Shown: positions 55,723-64,000 of the stretch, piece by piece | Numbering within the stretch: the first letter of the stretch is position 1 | Layout: every line of letters starts with the position of its first letter | Assembly (NCBI RefSeq): GCF_000878135.1 | Contig: NZ_JXQZ01000101.1 | Location: 24,782-88,781, forward strand | Direction: 5' to 3' | DNA: 64,000 bases | Source of the DNA: Frigoribacterium sp. MEB024 | GTDB taxonomy: Bacteria > Actinomycetota > Actinomycetes > Actinomycetales > Microbacteriaceae | Translations under genes and position numbers: made by a program | Notes under the pieces: model-generated | Told to the model about the DNA's origin: nothing | The model's database searches: none | What the model saw: the letters and a program-made list of their open reading frames with translations, nothing else

Positions 55723-56481
55723 TCAGGCGGGCGCGTCGACGTCGCGGCCGTCCCAGAGGTCGGAGCAGTCGACCGGCTCGGCGGCATGGGCCCGCAAGTA
55801 TGGGCCCGCCCCGCGATCCCCGGTGAGGGACGCCGCGAGTGCCGACCAGTGGGAACGACCCACCACGACGGGGTGACCCGGGCGTCCGTGGAAGACGGAC
55901 TGCCGCAGCGCACCCGGACCCAGGGGCAGGTCGGCGGCCGGGGGCGACAGCAACCGCGCGACCGCGGACGACGGCAGACCCGGGTAGTCGACCAGCGTGA
56001 CGAGGGCGAGCCGCGCCTCCTCGGGGTCCGTCGCGGAGAGCGCCTGCAGCCCCGCGCGCAGCGACGCCGCGAGGCCGTCGGCCCAGTCGTCCGCGACGAC
56101 GACCGACGCCCTCGCCCGACCGTCGACCCCGAGGAGGCGCGGGTCGGCCGAGAACGCGCCCGTCATCCCGTCCGCCGCCGGCGTCTCGACGGGCAGGAGG
56201 CGCGGGTCGGCGGCCAGCAGCGCTCGCGCCTCGGTCGCGCCCGCACCGAGCACGACGACGACGCGGTCACAGCCCCCGTCGAGCAGCGTCGCCACGGCAC
56301 GGGTCAGCCAGGGTCCGCGCTCGTCGACCACGAGCGCCTTGGGACGGCCCATGCGCGTCCCGGCACCGGCCGCGAGCAGCAGGCCGACCGAGGAGGGCGG
56401 GTCGACCGGCGGCGGGTCGACCGGCGGCGGGTCGACCGGCGGCGGGCCCTCGGACGGCGGAGCGACGATCTCGGCGGGCAT
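55723..56481 (-). CDS. MobA/MocA-like nucleotidyltransferase (molybdenum cofactor)
   Basis: The 252-residue protein has the NTP-transferase signature LLLAAGAGTRMGRPKAL and the LVTLVDYPGLPSS metal-site region of the MocA/MobA group, enzymes that attach CTP or GTP to molybdopterin. It precedes XdhC and a PaoABC-type molybdoenzyme, so a cofactor role for that enzyme is likely. The N terminus has a PPPVD repeat. Three dispersed-motif copies (56012, 56132, 56195) lie in the gene; two of them encode the sequence DPRLL. Confidence 0.88.
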   Translation of the reverse strand: MPAEIVAPPSEGPPPVDPPPVDPPPVDPPSSVGLLLAAGAGTRMGRPKALVVDERGPWLTRAVATLLDGGCDRVVVVLGAGATEARALLAADPRLLPVETPAADGMTGAFSADPRLLGVDGRARASVVVADDWADGLAASLRAGLQALSATDPEEARLALVTLVDYPGLPSSAVARLLSPPAADLPLGPGALRQSVFHGRPGHPVVVGRSHWSALAASLTGDRGAGPYLRAHAAEPVDCSDLWDGRDVDAPA

Positions 56482-56600
56482 GGCTGCAGGCTAACCGGAC
56501 TGTCCACGCGGCGAACGTGCGGCGACGCGGTGTGCCCCGGGGCCCGGGCCGTGGCACCATCGAGACCTGGCGCCACCCGACGCCACCCCCGAGGAGTCCC

Positions 56601-57575
56601 GTGTTCGAGATCGCCGACCGCCTGCTGGCGCGACTCGACGCCGGCGAGCGCCTCGCCGTCGCGACGGCCGTGTCGGTCGTGGGCAGCGCGCCCCGGACCG
56701 TCGGCACGTCGATGGCCGTCACCGTCGACGGCACCGTGATCGGCAGCATCTCGGGCGGCTGCGTCGAGGGCGCGGTCTACGAGATCTGCACGCAGGTGCT
56801 CGACGACGGCACGCCGCAGCTCGAGACGTTCGGGTTCAGCGACGAGACGGCGTTCGAGGTCGGGCTCAGCTGCGGCGGGCGCATCGAGGTGCTCGCCCGG
56901 CTCGTCACCCCCGACGACGCCGAGACGATCGCCGCCCTCCGCGACGCGGCCGCCGGGCGGGAGGCGTCGGCGCACGTCGTGCTCGGCCCGGTCCGCACCG
57001 GCGAGGTCGTGCCGACCGTCGACGACTGCGAGGGTCTGCGGGTCTTCAGCGAGCGCTCGGTGCCGCCGCCGCGCCTCCTCGTCTTCGGGGCGGTCGAGTT
57101 CGCCGTCGCCCTCGGCAACGCCGGGGCGGTGCTGGGCTACCGCGTGACGGTGTGCGATCCGCGTCCGGTCTTCATGACCCGCGAGCGATTCCCGTCGGCC
57201 GACGAGGTCGTCGTCGAGTGGCCGCCGAACTACCTGGCGCGCACCGAGGTCGACGAGCGCACCGTGATCGCGGTGCTGTCGCACGACGAACGGTTCGACG
57301 CCGACCTGGTCGAGGCGGCGCTGGCCTCGCCCGCGGCGTACGTCGGGGCGATGGGATCGCGGACGACCCACGACCGCCGCATGGCCGCCCTGCGGTCGCG
57401 TGACGTGAGGCCCGACGCGTTGGCCCGCCTGCACTCCCCCATCGGGCTCGACCTCGGCGCGAGCACGCCAGAGGAGACCGCCGTGTCGATCCTGGCCGAG
57501 GTGCTCGCCGTGCGGTCGGGCGCCTCGCGGGCCCCGCTGCGCGATCGCGACGGCAGCATCCACCTGATCCGCTGA
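56601..57575 (+). CDS. xdhC: XdhC family protein (molybdoenzyme maturation)
   Basis: The 324-residue protein has the XdhC/CoxI N-terminal motif SGGCVEGAVYE and the Rossmann-type C-terminal domain (LVFGAVEFAVALGNAGAVLGYRVTVCDPRPVF). XdhC-type proteins insert sulfurated molybdenum cofactor into xanthine dehydrogenase-family enzymes. The GTG at 56601 follows GAGGAG. A motif copy at 57070-57079 encodes Pro-Arg-Leu-Leu just before the Rossmann strand. It converges on the large molybdoenzyme subunit gene. Confidence 0.92.
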   Translation: MFEIADRLLARLDAGERLAVATAVSVVGSAPRTVGTSMAVTVDGTVIGSISGGCVEGAVYEICTQVLDDGTPQLETFGFSDETAFEVGLSCGGRIEVLARLVTPDDAETIAALRDAAAGREASAHVVLGPVRTGEVVPTVDDCEGLRVFSERSVPPPRLLVFGAVEFAVALGNAGAVLGYRVTVCDPRPVFMTRERFPSADEVVVEWPPNYLARTEVDERTVIAVLSHDERFDADLVEAALASPAAYVGAMGSRTTHDRRMAALRSRDVRPDALARLHSPIGLDLGASTPEETAVSILAEVLAVRSGASRAPLRDRDGSIHLIR

Positions 57576-57577
57576 CG

Positions 57578-57645
57578 CGAGACCCCGGGTACTTGCCGAG
57601 ACCCTCGTGCGCGCACGGGGGTCTCGGCGACTTCTCGGGGTCTCG
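57578..57645. repeat. Four-box hairpin element (box CGAGACCC)
   Basis: CGAGACCC at 57578-57585 and 57597-57604, a 14-base centre, then GGGTCTCG at 57619-57626 and 57638-57645. The 68-bp element fills the whole gap between the converging xdhC and molybdoenzyme genes (two bases after one stop, three before the other). It shares its box with the element at 61920-61987. Confidence 0.9.
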
Positions 57646-57648
57646 GTG

Positions 57649-59781
57649 TCAGTACCGCGTCGGCAGCCCGGCGAGCAGCTTGTCGGGCTGGATCGGCAGG
57701 TCGCGCGCCCGGATGCCGGTCGCGTGGGCGACGGCGTTCGCCACCGCCGCGGCCGCGCCGACGTTGCCGATCTCGCCGATGCCCTTGCCGCCCATCGGGG
57801 CGAGGTGCGGGTCCTCCTCGTCGAGCCACTCGACGTCGATCGAGCCCACGTCGGCGTTGGCGGCCACGTGGTACGTCGCGAAGTCGTGGTTGCCGTAGTC
57901 GCCCTGGGTCGGGTCGAGCATGCCGTGCTCGTGCAACGCCATCGACAGGCCCATGGTCATGCCGCCGATGAACTGCGAACGGGCCGTGCGGGCGTTCATG
58001 ATGCGCCCGGCCGCGAAGACGCCGACCATGCGCGGCACGACGACCTCACCCGAGTCGAGGTCCACGCGCGCCTCGACGAACTGGGCGCCGTAGGCGAAGC
58101 GCGAGTGGTCGCTCATCGCGGCGATGTCCTCCTCGATGTCGACGACGACCTCGAGACCTTCCGGAGGCACGGGCTGGCCCTGCGAGAGCAGCTCGGTCAC
58201 CTGCCGACTCGCCTTGGTCACCGCCCACCCCCACGACGCCGTGCCCGACGAGCCGCCGGCCACGCCGGCTGTCGGAAGCCGGCTGTCGGCGATGTGCAGG
58301 TCGACGAGGTCGAGGGGCACCCCCAGCTCGGCCGCGGCGATCTGCGCCATCACGGTGCGGGCACCCTGGCCGATGTCGGTCGCGTTGACGCCGACCTCGA
58401 AGCGACCACCCGGCAGCGCGGTGACCCGGGCACCCGCGGGCATCACGCTCGCGGGATACGTGGCGGCGGCGACGCCCGTGCCGACCAGCCAGCGTCCGAC
58501 CCGGCGCACACCCTGACGCGGGTCGCGGCCGTCCCACCCGAACAGCTCGGACCCCCGTCGCAGACACTCGACCAGGTGCCGGCTGCTGAAGGGCTGCCCG
58601 GTGTGCGGGTCGACCTCGGGCTCGTTGCGGACGCGCAGCTCGACCGGGTCGAGGTCGAGCTTCAGCGCCAGCTCGTCCATGGCGGACTCGACGGCGTAGA
58701 TGCCGGGCGCCTCGCCGGGCGCACGCATCCAGCGCGGCGTCGGGACGTCGAGTCGGGCGAGCCGGTGCGTCATCAGACGGCTGGGCGCGGCCCACAGGTG
58801 GCGGGTCGGCTCGGCGGTCTGTTCGGTGAACTCCTGCAGCGTCGACGAGTGCGAGTACGTCTGGTGCGACAGCGCCGAGAGGTGCCCCTCGGAGTCGGCG
58901 GCGAGGCGGATGCGCGAGATCGTCGGCGTGCGATAGCCCGCGATCGCGAACATCATCTGTCGCGTGTAGGCGACCTTCACGGGACGGCCGGTGAGCATGG
59001 TGCCGATCGAGGCGAGGACGACGACCGGGCGGGCCGAGCCCTTCGAGCCGAAGCCGCCGCCGACGTGCTGGGCACGGACGCGCACGGCGGACGGGTCGAG
59101 CGAGAACAGCGTGGCGAGCGACGTCGCGACGCCGCTCGTGCCCTGGTTCGAGTCGAGCACGTCGAGCTCGCCGTCGACCCAGGTGGCGACCGTCGCGTGA
59201 GGCTCCATCGGGCTGTTGAACAGGGCCGCCGTCTCGTAGGTCTCGTCGATCACGACGGACGAATCGGCCATCGCCGCGTCGACGTCACCCTGCGAGGTGT
59301 CGGTCTCGAAGCCCGCGTTGACGGTCTCGGGGGCGTAGAGCGACGGGTGGTCGGTGCTCAGCACGACGTCGATGCCGCCCTCGTCGTAGTCGAAGGCGAG
59401 CGCCGACGCGGCCTCGCGGGCCGTGTCGAAGGTGTCGGCCACCACGAGCGCCACCGGCTGGCCACGGTAGGCGACCTCGGCCGACTGCAGGACGAGCAGC
59501 TCGCCGTCCTCGGCGTCCTCGAGGTGCGGAGCCTGTTCGTACGTGATGACGTCGTGCACGCCGGGCATCGCGAGCACCGCGTCGCGGTTCGAGCCGGTGA
59601 TCGTGCCGGTCGTCACCGCCGACTGCACGATCCAGCCGTACAGCACACCGTCGGGCGTGTGCTCGTAGGCGTACCGGGCGGCACCGGTGACCTTGTCGAG
59701 GCCCTCGAGCCGTGCGACGGGGGCGCCGAGACCGGTGGGGACGCTCGTGTCGACCGGGGTGACGACGTCGACGGCGGTCAC
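57649..59781 (-). CDS. Molybdopterin-binding large subunit of a PaoABC/xanthine-dehydrogenase-type oxidoreductase
   Basis: The 710-residue protein has the aldehyde oxidase/xanthine dehydrogenase large-subunit fold: KVTGAARYAYE near the start, the GGGFGSKG cofactor loop, and the C-terminal GGSSGTASWGWAVTKASRQ and GGKGIGEIGNVGAAAAVANAV segment with the catalytic Glu. Substrate (aldehyde or purine) cannot be decided from sequence. The GTG start overlaps the FAD-subunit gene by four bases. Confidence 0.92.
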   Translation of the reverse strand: MTAVDVVTPVDTSVPTGLGAPVARLEGLDKVTGAARYAYEHTPDGVLYGWIVQSAVTTGTITGSNRDAVLAMPGVHDVITYEQAPHLEDAEDGELLVLQSAEVAYRGQPVALVVADTFDTAREAASALAFDYDEGGIDVVLSTDHPSLYAPETVNAGFETDTSQGDVDAAMADSSVVIDETYETAALFNSPMEPHATVATWVDGELDVLDSNQGTSGVATSLATLFSLDPSAVRVRAQHVGGGFGSKGSARPVVVLASIGTMLTGRPVKVAYTRQMMFAIAGYRTPTISRIRLAADSEGHLSALSHQTYSHSSTLQEFTEQTAEPTRHLWAAPSRLMTHRLARLDVPTPRWMRAPGEAPGIYAVESAMDELALKLDLDPVELRVRNEPEVDPHTGQPFSSRHLVECLRRGSELFGWDGRDPRQGVRRVGRWLVGTGVAAATYPASVMPAGARVTALPGGRFEVGVNATDIGQGARTVMAQIAAAELGVPLDLVDLHIADSRLPTAGVAGGSSGTASWGWAVTKASRQVTELLSQGQPVPPEGLEVVVDIEEDIAAMSDHSRFAYGAQFVEARVDLDSGEVVVPRMVGVFAAGRIMNARTARSQFIGGMTMGLSMALHEHGMLDPTQGDYGNHDFATYHVAANADVGSIDVEWLDEEDPHLAPMGGKGIGEIGNVGAAAAVANAVAHATGIRARDLPIQPDKLLAGLPTRY

Positions 59782-60908
59782 GACGCGCTCCCCTCGGGGC
59801 CGGTGGCGGCGCCGGGATCGACGTCGGCGGCGACGCGGCGGGGCGACCCGTCGGCACCGGTCGGACGGAACGGCGACGGGTCGGCGTCCTCGGCCGGGTC
59901 GGCCGGGTCGTCACCCTCGTGGTCGAGGCCGGCGAGCTCGCTCAGCACGCCCACGACGAGCCGGGTCAGCAGCGGCACCTTGAAGGCGTTCTGCTCGGTG
60001 GTCGTCGCGGCGGCCAGCTCGAGCTGCGCGGCGGCCGCGAACGAGGCGGGCGTCGCCGGGGAGCCGACCAGCGCCTCCTCGGCCTTGCGCGCACGCCACG
60101 GCACGGGCGACGCGGCGCCCAGGGCGATGCGCACGTCGGTCACGAGACCGGCCTCGTCGACCGAGAGGGCGGCGGCGACCGAGCCGAGCGCGAAGGCGTA
60201 CGACCGGCGGTCACGCGCCTTGCGGTACGTGGAGTTCGTGGCGACCGGCAGGGACGGCAGCTCGACCGCGGTGATCAGCGCTCCGCTCGGCAGGTTCGTG
60301 TCGCGGGTGGGGTCGTCGCCCGGCTCGCGGAAGAACTCGTCGATCGGCAGGCGCTGCTCGCCGTCGACGGTCTCGAAGACGACGATCGCGTCGAGGGCCG
60401 CCAGGGCGACGGCCATGTCGCCCGGGTGCGTGGCGATGCAGAGGTCGTTGACGCCGAGGATGCCGAGTTCGCGCGACAGTCCGGCGACGGCGCCGCAGCC
60501 CGTCCCGGGTTCGCGCTTGTTGCACGGCTTCGTGGTGTCCATGAAGTAGGTGCACCGGGTGCGCTGCAGCAGGTTGCCGCCGGTCGTCGCCTGGTTGCGC
60601 AGCTGACCCGAGGCCGCGCTGACGAGGGCACGGGTCAGGGCCGGGTAGCGGGTGCGGACGAGAGGGTGCGCGGCGAGGTCGCTGTTGCGGACCCCGGCCC
60701 CGATGCGCAGGCCGCCGTCGGGCAGCTCGTCGACCCCGCCGAAGTCGACGCGGCTGACGTCGACGAGCAGGTCGGGCCGCTCGACGCCGAGCTTCATGAG
60801 GTCGACGAGGTTCGTGCCGCCGCCCAGGGGCTTGGCGTTCGGGGTGCGGTCGAGGGTGGCGACGGCGGAGGCGACGTCGGTCGCGCGCTCGTACTCGAAG
60901 GTCTTCAT
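59778..60908 (-). CDS. FAD/4Fe-4S subunit of the PaoABC-type oxidoreductase
   Basis: The 376-residue protein has the CO-dehydrogenase flavoprotein fold with FAD loop KPLGGGTNLVDLMK and the TTGGNLLQRTRC segment. Four Cys residues in RCTYFMDTTKPCNKREPGTGC are those expected for the extra 4Fe-4S cluster of PaoB-type subunits. A C-terminal Asp/Pro-rich tail of about 40 residues is unusual. It overlaps both neighbouring subunit genes by four bases. Confidence 0.92.
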   Translation of the reverse strand: MKTFEYERATDVASAVATLDRTPNAKPLGGGTNLVDLMKLGVERPDLLVDVSRVDFGGVDELPDGGLRIGAGVRNSDLAAHPLVRTRYPALTRALVSAASGQLRNQATTGGNLLQRTRCTYFMDTTKPCNKREPGTGCGAVAGLSRELGILGVNDLCIATHPGDMAVALAALDAIVVFETVDGEQRLPIDEFFREPGDDPTRDTNLPSGALITAVELPSLPVATNSTYRKARDRRSYAFALGSVAAALSVDEAGLVTDVRIALGAASPVPWRARKAEEALVGSPATPASFAAAAQLELAAATTTEQNAFKVPLLTRLVVGVLSELAGLDHEGDDPADPAEDADPSPFRPTGADGSPRRVAADVDPGAATGPEGSAS

Positions 60909-61510
60909 CGGGTGGCTCCCTCGGTCGCGTCGGCGTCGTGCGCGCAGGCCGCGTCGTGCACGGCCGGGACGATGTTCACGTAGGCCCCGCACCGACACAG
61001 GTTGCCGCTGAGACGTTCGCGGACCTCCTCGTCGTCGAGGTCGATCTCGCCGTTGGTGATGTCGGTGGTGACGTGGCTCGGCATGCCGGCCCGCGCCTCC
61101 TCGAGCATCCCGACCGTCGAACAGATCTGGCCCGGCGTGCAGTAGCCGCACTGGTAGGCGTCCCGGTCGAGGAACGCCTGCTGCACCGGGTGCAGGACGT
61201 CGCCGTCGGCGAGCCCCTCGACGGTGGTGACGTCACTGCCCTCGGCGCTGACGGCGAGGACCAGGCAGCTGTTGGTTCGTCGCCCGTCGACCAGGACCGT
61301 GCAGGCGCCGCACTGGCCGTGGTCGCAGCCCTTCTTCGAGCCGGTCAGGTCGAGGCGCTCCCGCAGGGCGTCGAGCAGCGACGTCCGGTTGTCGACCTCG
61401 AGCCGGTGCGGGCTGCCGTTGACGTCGAGGGTGATCGTCGTCGTCGGGACGCCGGGCGGGTTCGCGCCCGCACTCGGTGGACTGGTTTCTGCGCTGACCT
61501 GGGACACCAT
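60905..61510 (-). CDS. 2Fe-2S subunit of the PaoABC-type oxidoreductase
   Basis: The 201-residue protein has two 2Fe-2S motifs: plant-type CDHGQCGACTVLVDGRRTNSC and the C-terminal CGYCTPGQICS with NLCRCGAY. There is no twin-Arg signal, unlike E. coli PaoA, so the enzyme is probably cytoplasmic. The ATG at 61510 is the first gene of the three-subunit operon. A motif copy (61092-61101) encodes Glu-Glu-Ala-Arg. Confidence 0.93.
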   Translation of the reverse strand: MVSQVSAETSPPSAGANPPGVPTTTITLDVNGSPHRLEVDNRTSLLDALRERLDLTGSKKGCDHGQCGACTVLVDGRRTNSCLVLAVSAEGSDVTTVEGLADGDVLHPVQQAFLDRDAYQCGYCTPGQICSTVGMLEEARAGMPSHVTTDITNGEIDLDDEEVRERLSGNLCRCGAYVNIVPAVHDAACAHDADATEGATR

Positions 61511-61634
61511 GCGTGAACGGTATGCCCGGGGGCAGGCGGGTGCCCACGTGCTGTCCCGTTTGCGAAGCGCGGGGCGGCCCTGACGAGGAGGCGCGGGTCG
61601 GCCGCCGCGGACGGCCCGCCGACCGGCATCCGCG

Positions 61635-61880
61635 TCAGCCGGCCCCGCCCGGGCGGACCTTGGCGGTGTCGGCGACGTCGATGCGGGTGACGCCGTCGCC
61701 GCGGTCCTCGGTCGTGATGCGCGGAGCGGCGTCCGACTCGTCCGACTTCGGGGCACGGGTGAGCTGGTCGTGCCGCTTCTCGTCGTCGGTCATGCCGGTC
61801 GGGTCGTGGTCGACCTCGTGCCCCGGGCTCGTGTCGCGGCCGGCGTCGCCGGGACCGGGGGTCTGCGTGTCGTCGCTCAT
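61635..61880 (-). CDS. Small acidic hydrophilic protein of unknown function
   Basis: The 81-residue protein is rich in Asp, Gly, Thr and Pro, with no Cys and no hydrophobic segment. Similar short proteins in related actinobacteria are uncharacterised and sometimes misannotated. The codon use and ATG at 61880 support a real gene. Confidence 0.65.
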   Translation of the reverse strand: MSDDTQTPGPGDAGRDTSPGHEVDHDPTGMTDDEKRHDQLTRAPKSDESDAAPRITTEDRGDGVTRIDVADTAKVRPGGAG

Positions 61881-61919
61881 GCGCTCGACCGTACCCGCGC
61901 CTCCTCGGGTCCCGGCGCA

Positions 61920-61987
61920 CGAGACCCCAGGAACCTGCCGAGACCCTCGCGCGCGGCGTGGGGTCTGAGCGGGTTCCTGGGGTCTCG
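61920..61987. repeat. Four-box hairpin element (box CGAGACCC), second copy
   Basis: CGAGACCC at 61920-61927 and 61939-61946, a 14-base centre, then GGGTCTGA (61961-61968, imperfect) and GGGTCTCG (61980-61987). The spacers CAGGAACC and GGTTCCTG pair perfectly although they differ from those of the 57.6-kb copy. It starts eight bases after the stop of the minus-strand glycosidase-like gene. Confidence 0.88.
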
Positions 61988-61995
61988 GGGGCGCC

Positions 61996-64000
61996 CTACC
62001 GGGTGAGGACGGCGAAGCCGCCGGGCTTGACCAGCACGAGGCTGCGGCCCTGCACGTCGCGCTGCTGCACGAGGCGGCCCTGCGCGTCGTACGACGACAC
62101 CGACGACCGGGTGCCGCGCACGCCGACCGACGCCGGCAGCGGCAGCCGCGAGGTCGACGACAGCAGCTCGGTCGTCGTCGGGCGACCGTCGGCCGCCGTC
62201 CCGGCGAGCACGAGCCGCTGCACGAGCGGCCGCACGATGAGGCCGTCCACCACGGTCGCGTTCCGGCCGGCGGTCACGGTGATCGCCGTCGCTCCGGCAC
62301 CGATCGGCACCGGCAGCGTCTGGGGCAGCAACGCCCCGGAGGCGGCGGTCACGCCCTGCGCTCCGGCCTGCGTCGTCAGCGTCCCGAGCGGCACGCGTCC
62401 CGCCTTCCAGACCGACGTCGACCGCACTCCCTCGGCGGCGAGCAGCACCGGCTCGACGTGCCGCAACCCGGAGCCCGCGGGCACCGTGATCGTCGCGCTC
62501 TGCCCGGGCTCGAGCCGCAGCGCCGAGCCTCCGCCGTACTGCGACTCGCCCGTCCACGCCGAGTCGGGCGTGACGACCGTGCCCGTCGTGGGCGACGCCG
62601 TCTCGGCCTCGACCACCGTCAGGCCGTCACGCGACGTGACGCTCGTCAGCCCCTGTGCCTCGGCCGAGACGTCGGGAGCGCCGTCGAGGGCGATCATCGA
62701 CAGCAGGCCGTGGATCGTGCTCTCGGCACCGCTGTTGCGGTTCACCGTGCCGTCGGCCTGCACGCCGTCGAAGGTCACGCCGGTGGCCGGGTCGTAGACG
62801 GGGGTGCTCGAGCGGTTCGTGCCGAAGTACCAGCTCGCGGCGACGGCCGCGATCCGCTTCAAGCCCGGCGCACCCGCACCGGCGCCGGCCACGGCGAGCG
62901 CCGACTGCAGCCGCGAGTCGGCTCCGTAGGCGATCTGCGTCTGGTCGACGGGCGTCGGGTACCAGGCGTTGTCGGGCCCGCTCGCGGTGAGCAGCGTCGT
63001 CGTGAACGAGGTCTGGTCGAGCACGGCCGGCTTCAGCAGGTCGGGTCGGGCGAGCGTGGTCGATGCCCGGGCCAGGGCGACGGGCATCTGCGACGACCAG
63101 GCGTGCCACATCGCCCGGGACTTCGCCCAGGGCAGCACGGCTCCGTACGGCCAGGCCTGCCCGTCGCCGGACGACATCGCGGCGACGCCCTCGGCGAGCT
63201 GCGTCAGCGCCGTGCGCGAGGCCGCGTCACCCGGCACGACGGCCGAGTAGGCGCTCAGCCCGAGCACGGCCTCGGCCGAGGCGTCGGCGCCGGAGCCGAT
63301 CAGCCACGCGGGCACCTTCGCCCCGTCGGCCACGTCGTACTGCCCGTAGCGGGCGAGCGTCTCGCGGTTCAGCGCCGTCACGCCGAGCTGCAGCCGCTGC
63401 TGGAGGAACGCGGCGAACTCGGGGTCGTCGTCCGCGAACGCGGCGTACCCCTCGCCGAACGCCCAGATGCTGCGGGCGAGCCAGTAGCTGTTGCCGCTGT
63501 CGGACGGGTCGGGCAGCTCGACCGGCACCGGGCTCCGGTTGAAGGTGCCGTCGGGCTGCATCCAGAGGACGACGTTGCCGGCGTCGTCACCGGTGGTCGT
63601 CTGGAAGTACGCGGTCGCGCGCAGCAACTCGTAGGCCTTGTCCCGGCTCGACTCCGAGCCGGTCTGCTGCCAGTCGCGCAGGTAGACGACGGCCGTCCGC
63701 GAGACGTCGTCGCTGTTGTAGGCGCCCTGCCCCCAGTACCCGGTCGCGGGGTCGAGCGGTCCACCGCCCACCCGGGCGAAGGTGCCGCCGTCGCGGGCGT
63801 CGGCGTAGGTCCACGGCAGGGTGAGCGTCGGCTCCGTGCTCTGACGGTAGGTCGAGTGGCCGGCCTCGGGCGCGGGCGTCGTCCGGTCGAGCAGGAAGTC
63901 CAGGTGCGCCAGGTTCGTCAGCGGCGCCACGGCCGGTGCGGCCGCCGGCGCGGTCGGAGCGGCCGACCCGGGCGGCGCGGACGCCGGAGCAGGAGGCGCG
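61996..64000 (-). CDS. Exported (alpha/alpha)6-type glycosidase-like protein, C-terminal part, partial
   Basis: The visible 668 or so residues begin with a Pro/Ala-rich linker (running off the right edge), then a helical toroid-like domain of about 350 residues with many Trp/Tyr (GYWGQGAYNSDDVSRTAVVYLRDW, QAWPYGAVLPWAKSRAMWHAWSSQ), then a beta-rich carbohydrate-binding-like region (VVEAETASPTTG onward). This layout suggests an extracellular polysaccharide-degrading enzyme; the family and substrate are not certain. A motif copy lies at the window edge (63991-64000). Confidence 0.75.
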   Translation of the reverse strand, partial: APPAPASAPPGSAAPTAPAAAPAVAPLTNLAHLDFLLDRTTPAPEAGHSTYRQSTEPTLTLPWTYADARDGGTFARVGGGPLDPATGYWGQGAYNSDDVSRTAVVYLRDWQQTGSESSRDKAYELLRATAYFQTTTGDDAGNVVLWMQPDGTFNRSPVPVELPDPSDSGNSYWLARSIWAFGEGYAAFADDDPEFAAFLQQRLQLGVTALNRETLARYGQYDVADGAKVPAWLIGSGADASAEAVLGLSAYSAVVPGDAASRTALTQLAEGVAAMSSGDGQAWPYGAVLPWAKSRAMWHAWSSQMPVALARASTTLARPDLLKPAVLDQTSFTTTLLTASGPDNAWYPTPVDQTQIAYGADSRLQSALAVAGAGAGAPGLKRIAAVAASWYFGTNRSSTPVYDPATGVTFDGVQADGTVNRNSGAESTIHGLLSMIALDGAPDVSAEAQGLTSVTSRDGLTVVEAETASPTTGTVVTPDSAWTGESQYGGGSALRLEPGQSATITVPAGSGLRHVEPVLLAAEGVRSTSVWKAGRVPLGTLTTQAGAQGVTAASGALLPQTLPVPIGAGATAITVTAGRNATVVDGLIVRPLVQRLVLAGTAADGRPTTTELLSSTSRLPLPASVGVRGTRSSVSSYDAQGRLVQQRDVQGRSLVLVKPGGFAVLTR

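Noticed and set aside
57607..60549. 980-codon plus-strand frame opposite the molybdoenzyme genes
   Set aside because: Both minus-strand subunits are complete with catalytic motifs; the plus frame is an antisense artefact.

Overview
The window is a stretch of high-GC actinobacterial chromosome. Mycothiol synthase (mshD), CarD, an orphan GlnR regulator, SenX3-RegX3, a fused IspDF enzyme, SigK with its anti-sigma factor, and the general gene style point to the family Microbacteriaceae (Frigoribacterium, Curtobacterium or a relative). That placement is inferred from gene content; no database search was run. I see no prophage, insertion sequence, CRISPR array or rRNA operon. One tRNA gene (Lys, anticodon TTT) is present.

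Layout. 1-13.3 kb: the end of a membrane-anchored protein, a shared sugar-ABC ATPase (ugpC/msiK type), a DUF4032 protein, the tightly overlapping minus-strand operon carD-ispDF-cysS-rlmB, a lipoprotein, senX3-regX3 divergent from phoU, a small P-loop kinase, gpmA and a methyltransferase. 13.3-23.7 kb: FUSC transporter, ygfZ, a nitrobindin-like protein with two small membrane proteins, glnR-mshD, a repeat-rich membrane protein, and an NCS1 permease/racemase pair with a divergent XRE-cupin regulator. 23.7-33 kb: ppk1-mutT1 and pstSCAB, then sigK-rskA. 33-42.7 kb: two gene-poor stretches around tRNA-Lys, a galactose cluster (epimerase, DeoR regulator, galT, galK), an 800-bp hairpin repeat array, and folD-glyA behind a ZTP riboswitch. 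42.7-55.7 kb: clpS, DUF2017, pspC-like, an ABC-F protein, lipoproteins, an FeS-type photolyase-like protein, Asp23, an MFS exporter and several small metabolic or hypothetical genes. 55.7-62 kb: molybdenum-enzyme genes (MobA-like transferase, XdhC, and a PaoABC-type oxidoreductase). 62-64 kb: an exported glycosidase-like protein running off the end.

A phosphate regulon is readable. SenX3-RegX3 and PhoU, ppk1-mutT1 and pstSCAB lie within 23 kb. An exact 11-bp-spaced direct repeat (GTTCACC core) sits upstream of pstS, and a degenerate version lies between senX3 and phoU. folate/glycine one-carbon genes (glyA-folD) are behind a well-formed ZTP riboswitch, and galTK are divergent from a DeoR regulator with three TTTC direct repeats between them.

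The most unusual content is non-genic. (1) A 10-mer, AGGAGGCGCG, occurs 39 times exactly by hand count, 20 in one orientation and 19 in the other. It lies within genes in several reading frames and between genes, sometimes as inverted pairs that form terminator-like hairpins. This resembles the DNA uptake sequences of Neisseria and Haemophilus. (2) A family of about 54-68-bp four-box hairpins (X-spacer-X, then X'-spacer-X') has conserved architecture but a different box sequence at most sites. (3) One such hairpin is repeated four times, alternating with a second hairpin, in the array downstream of galK.
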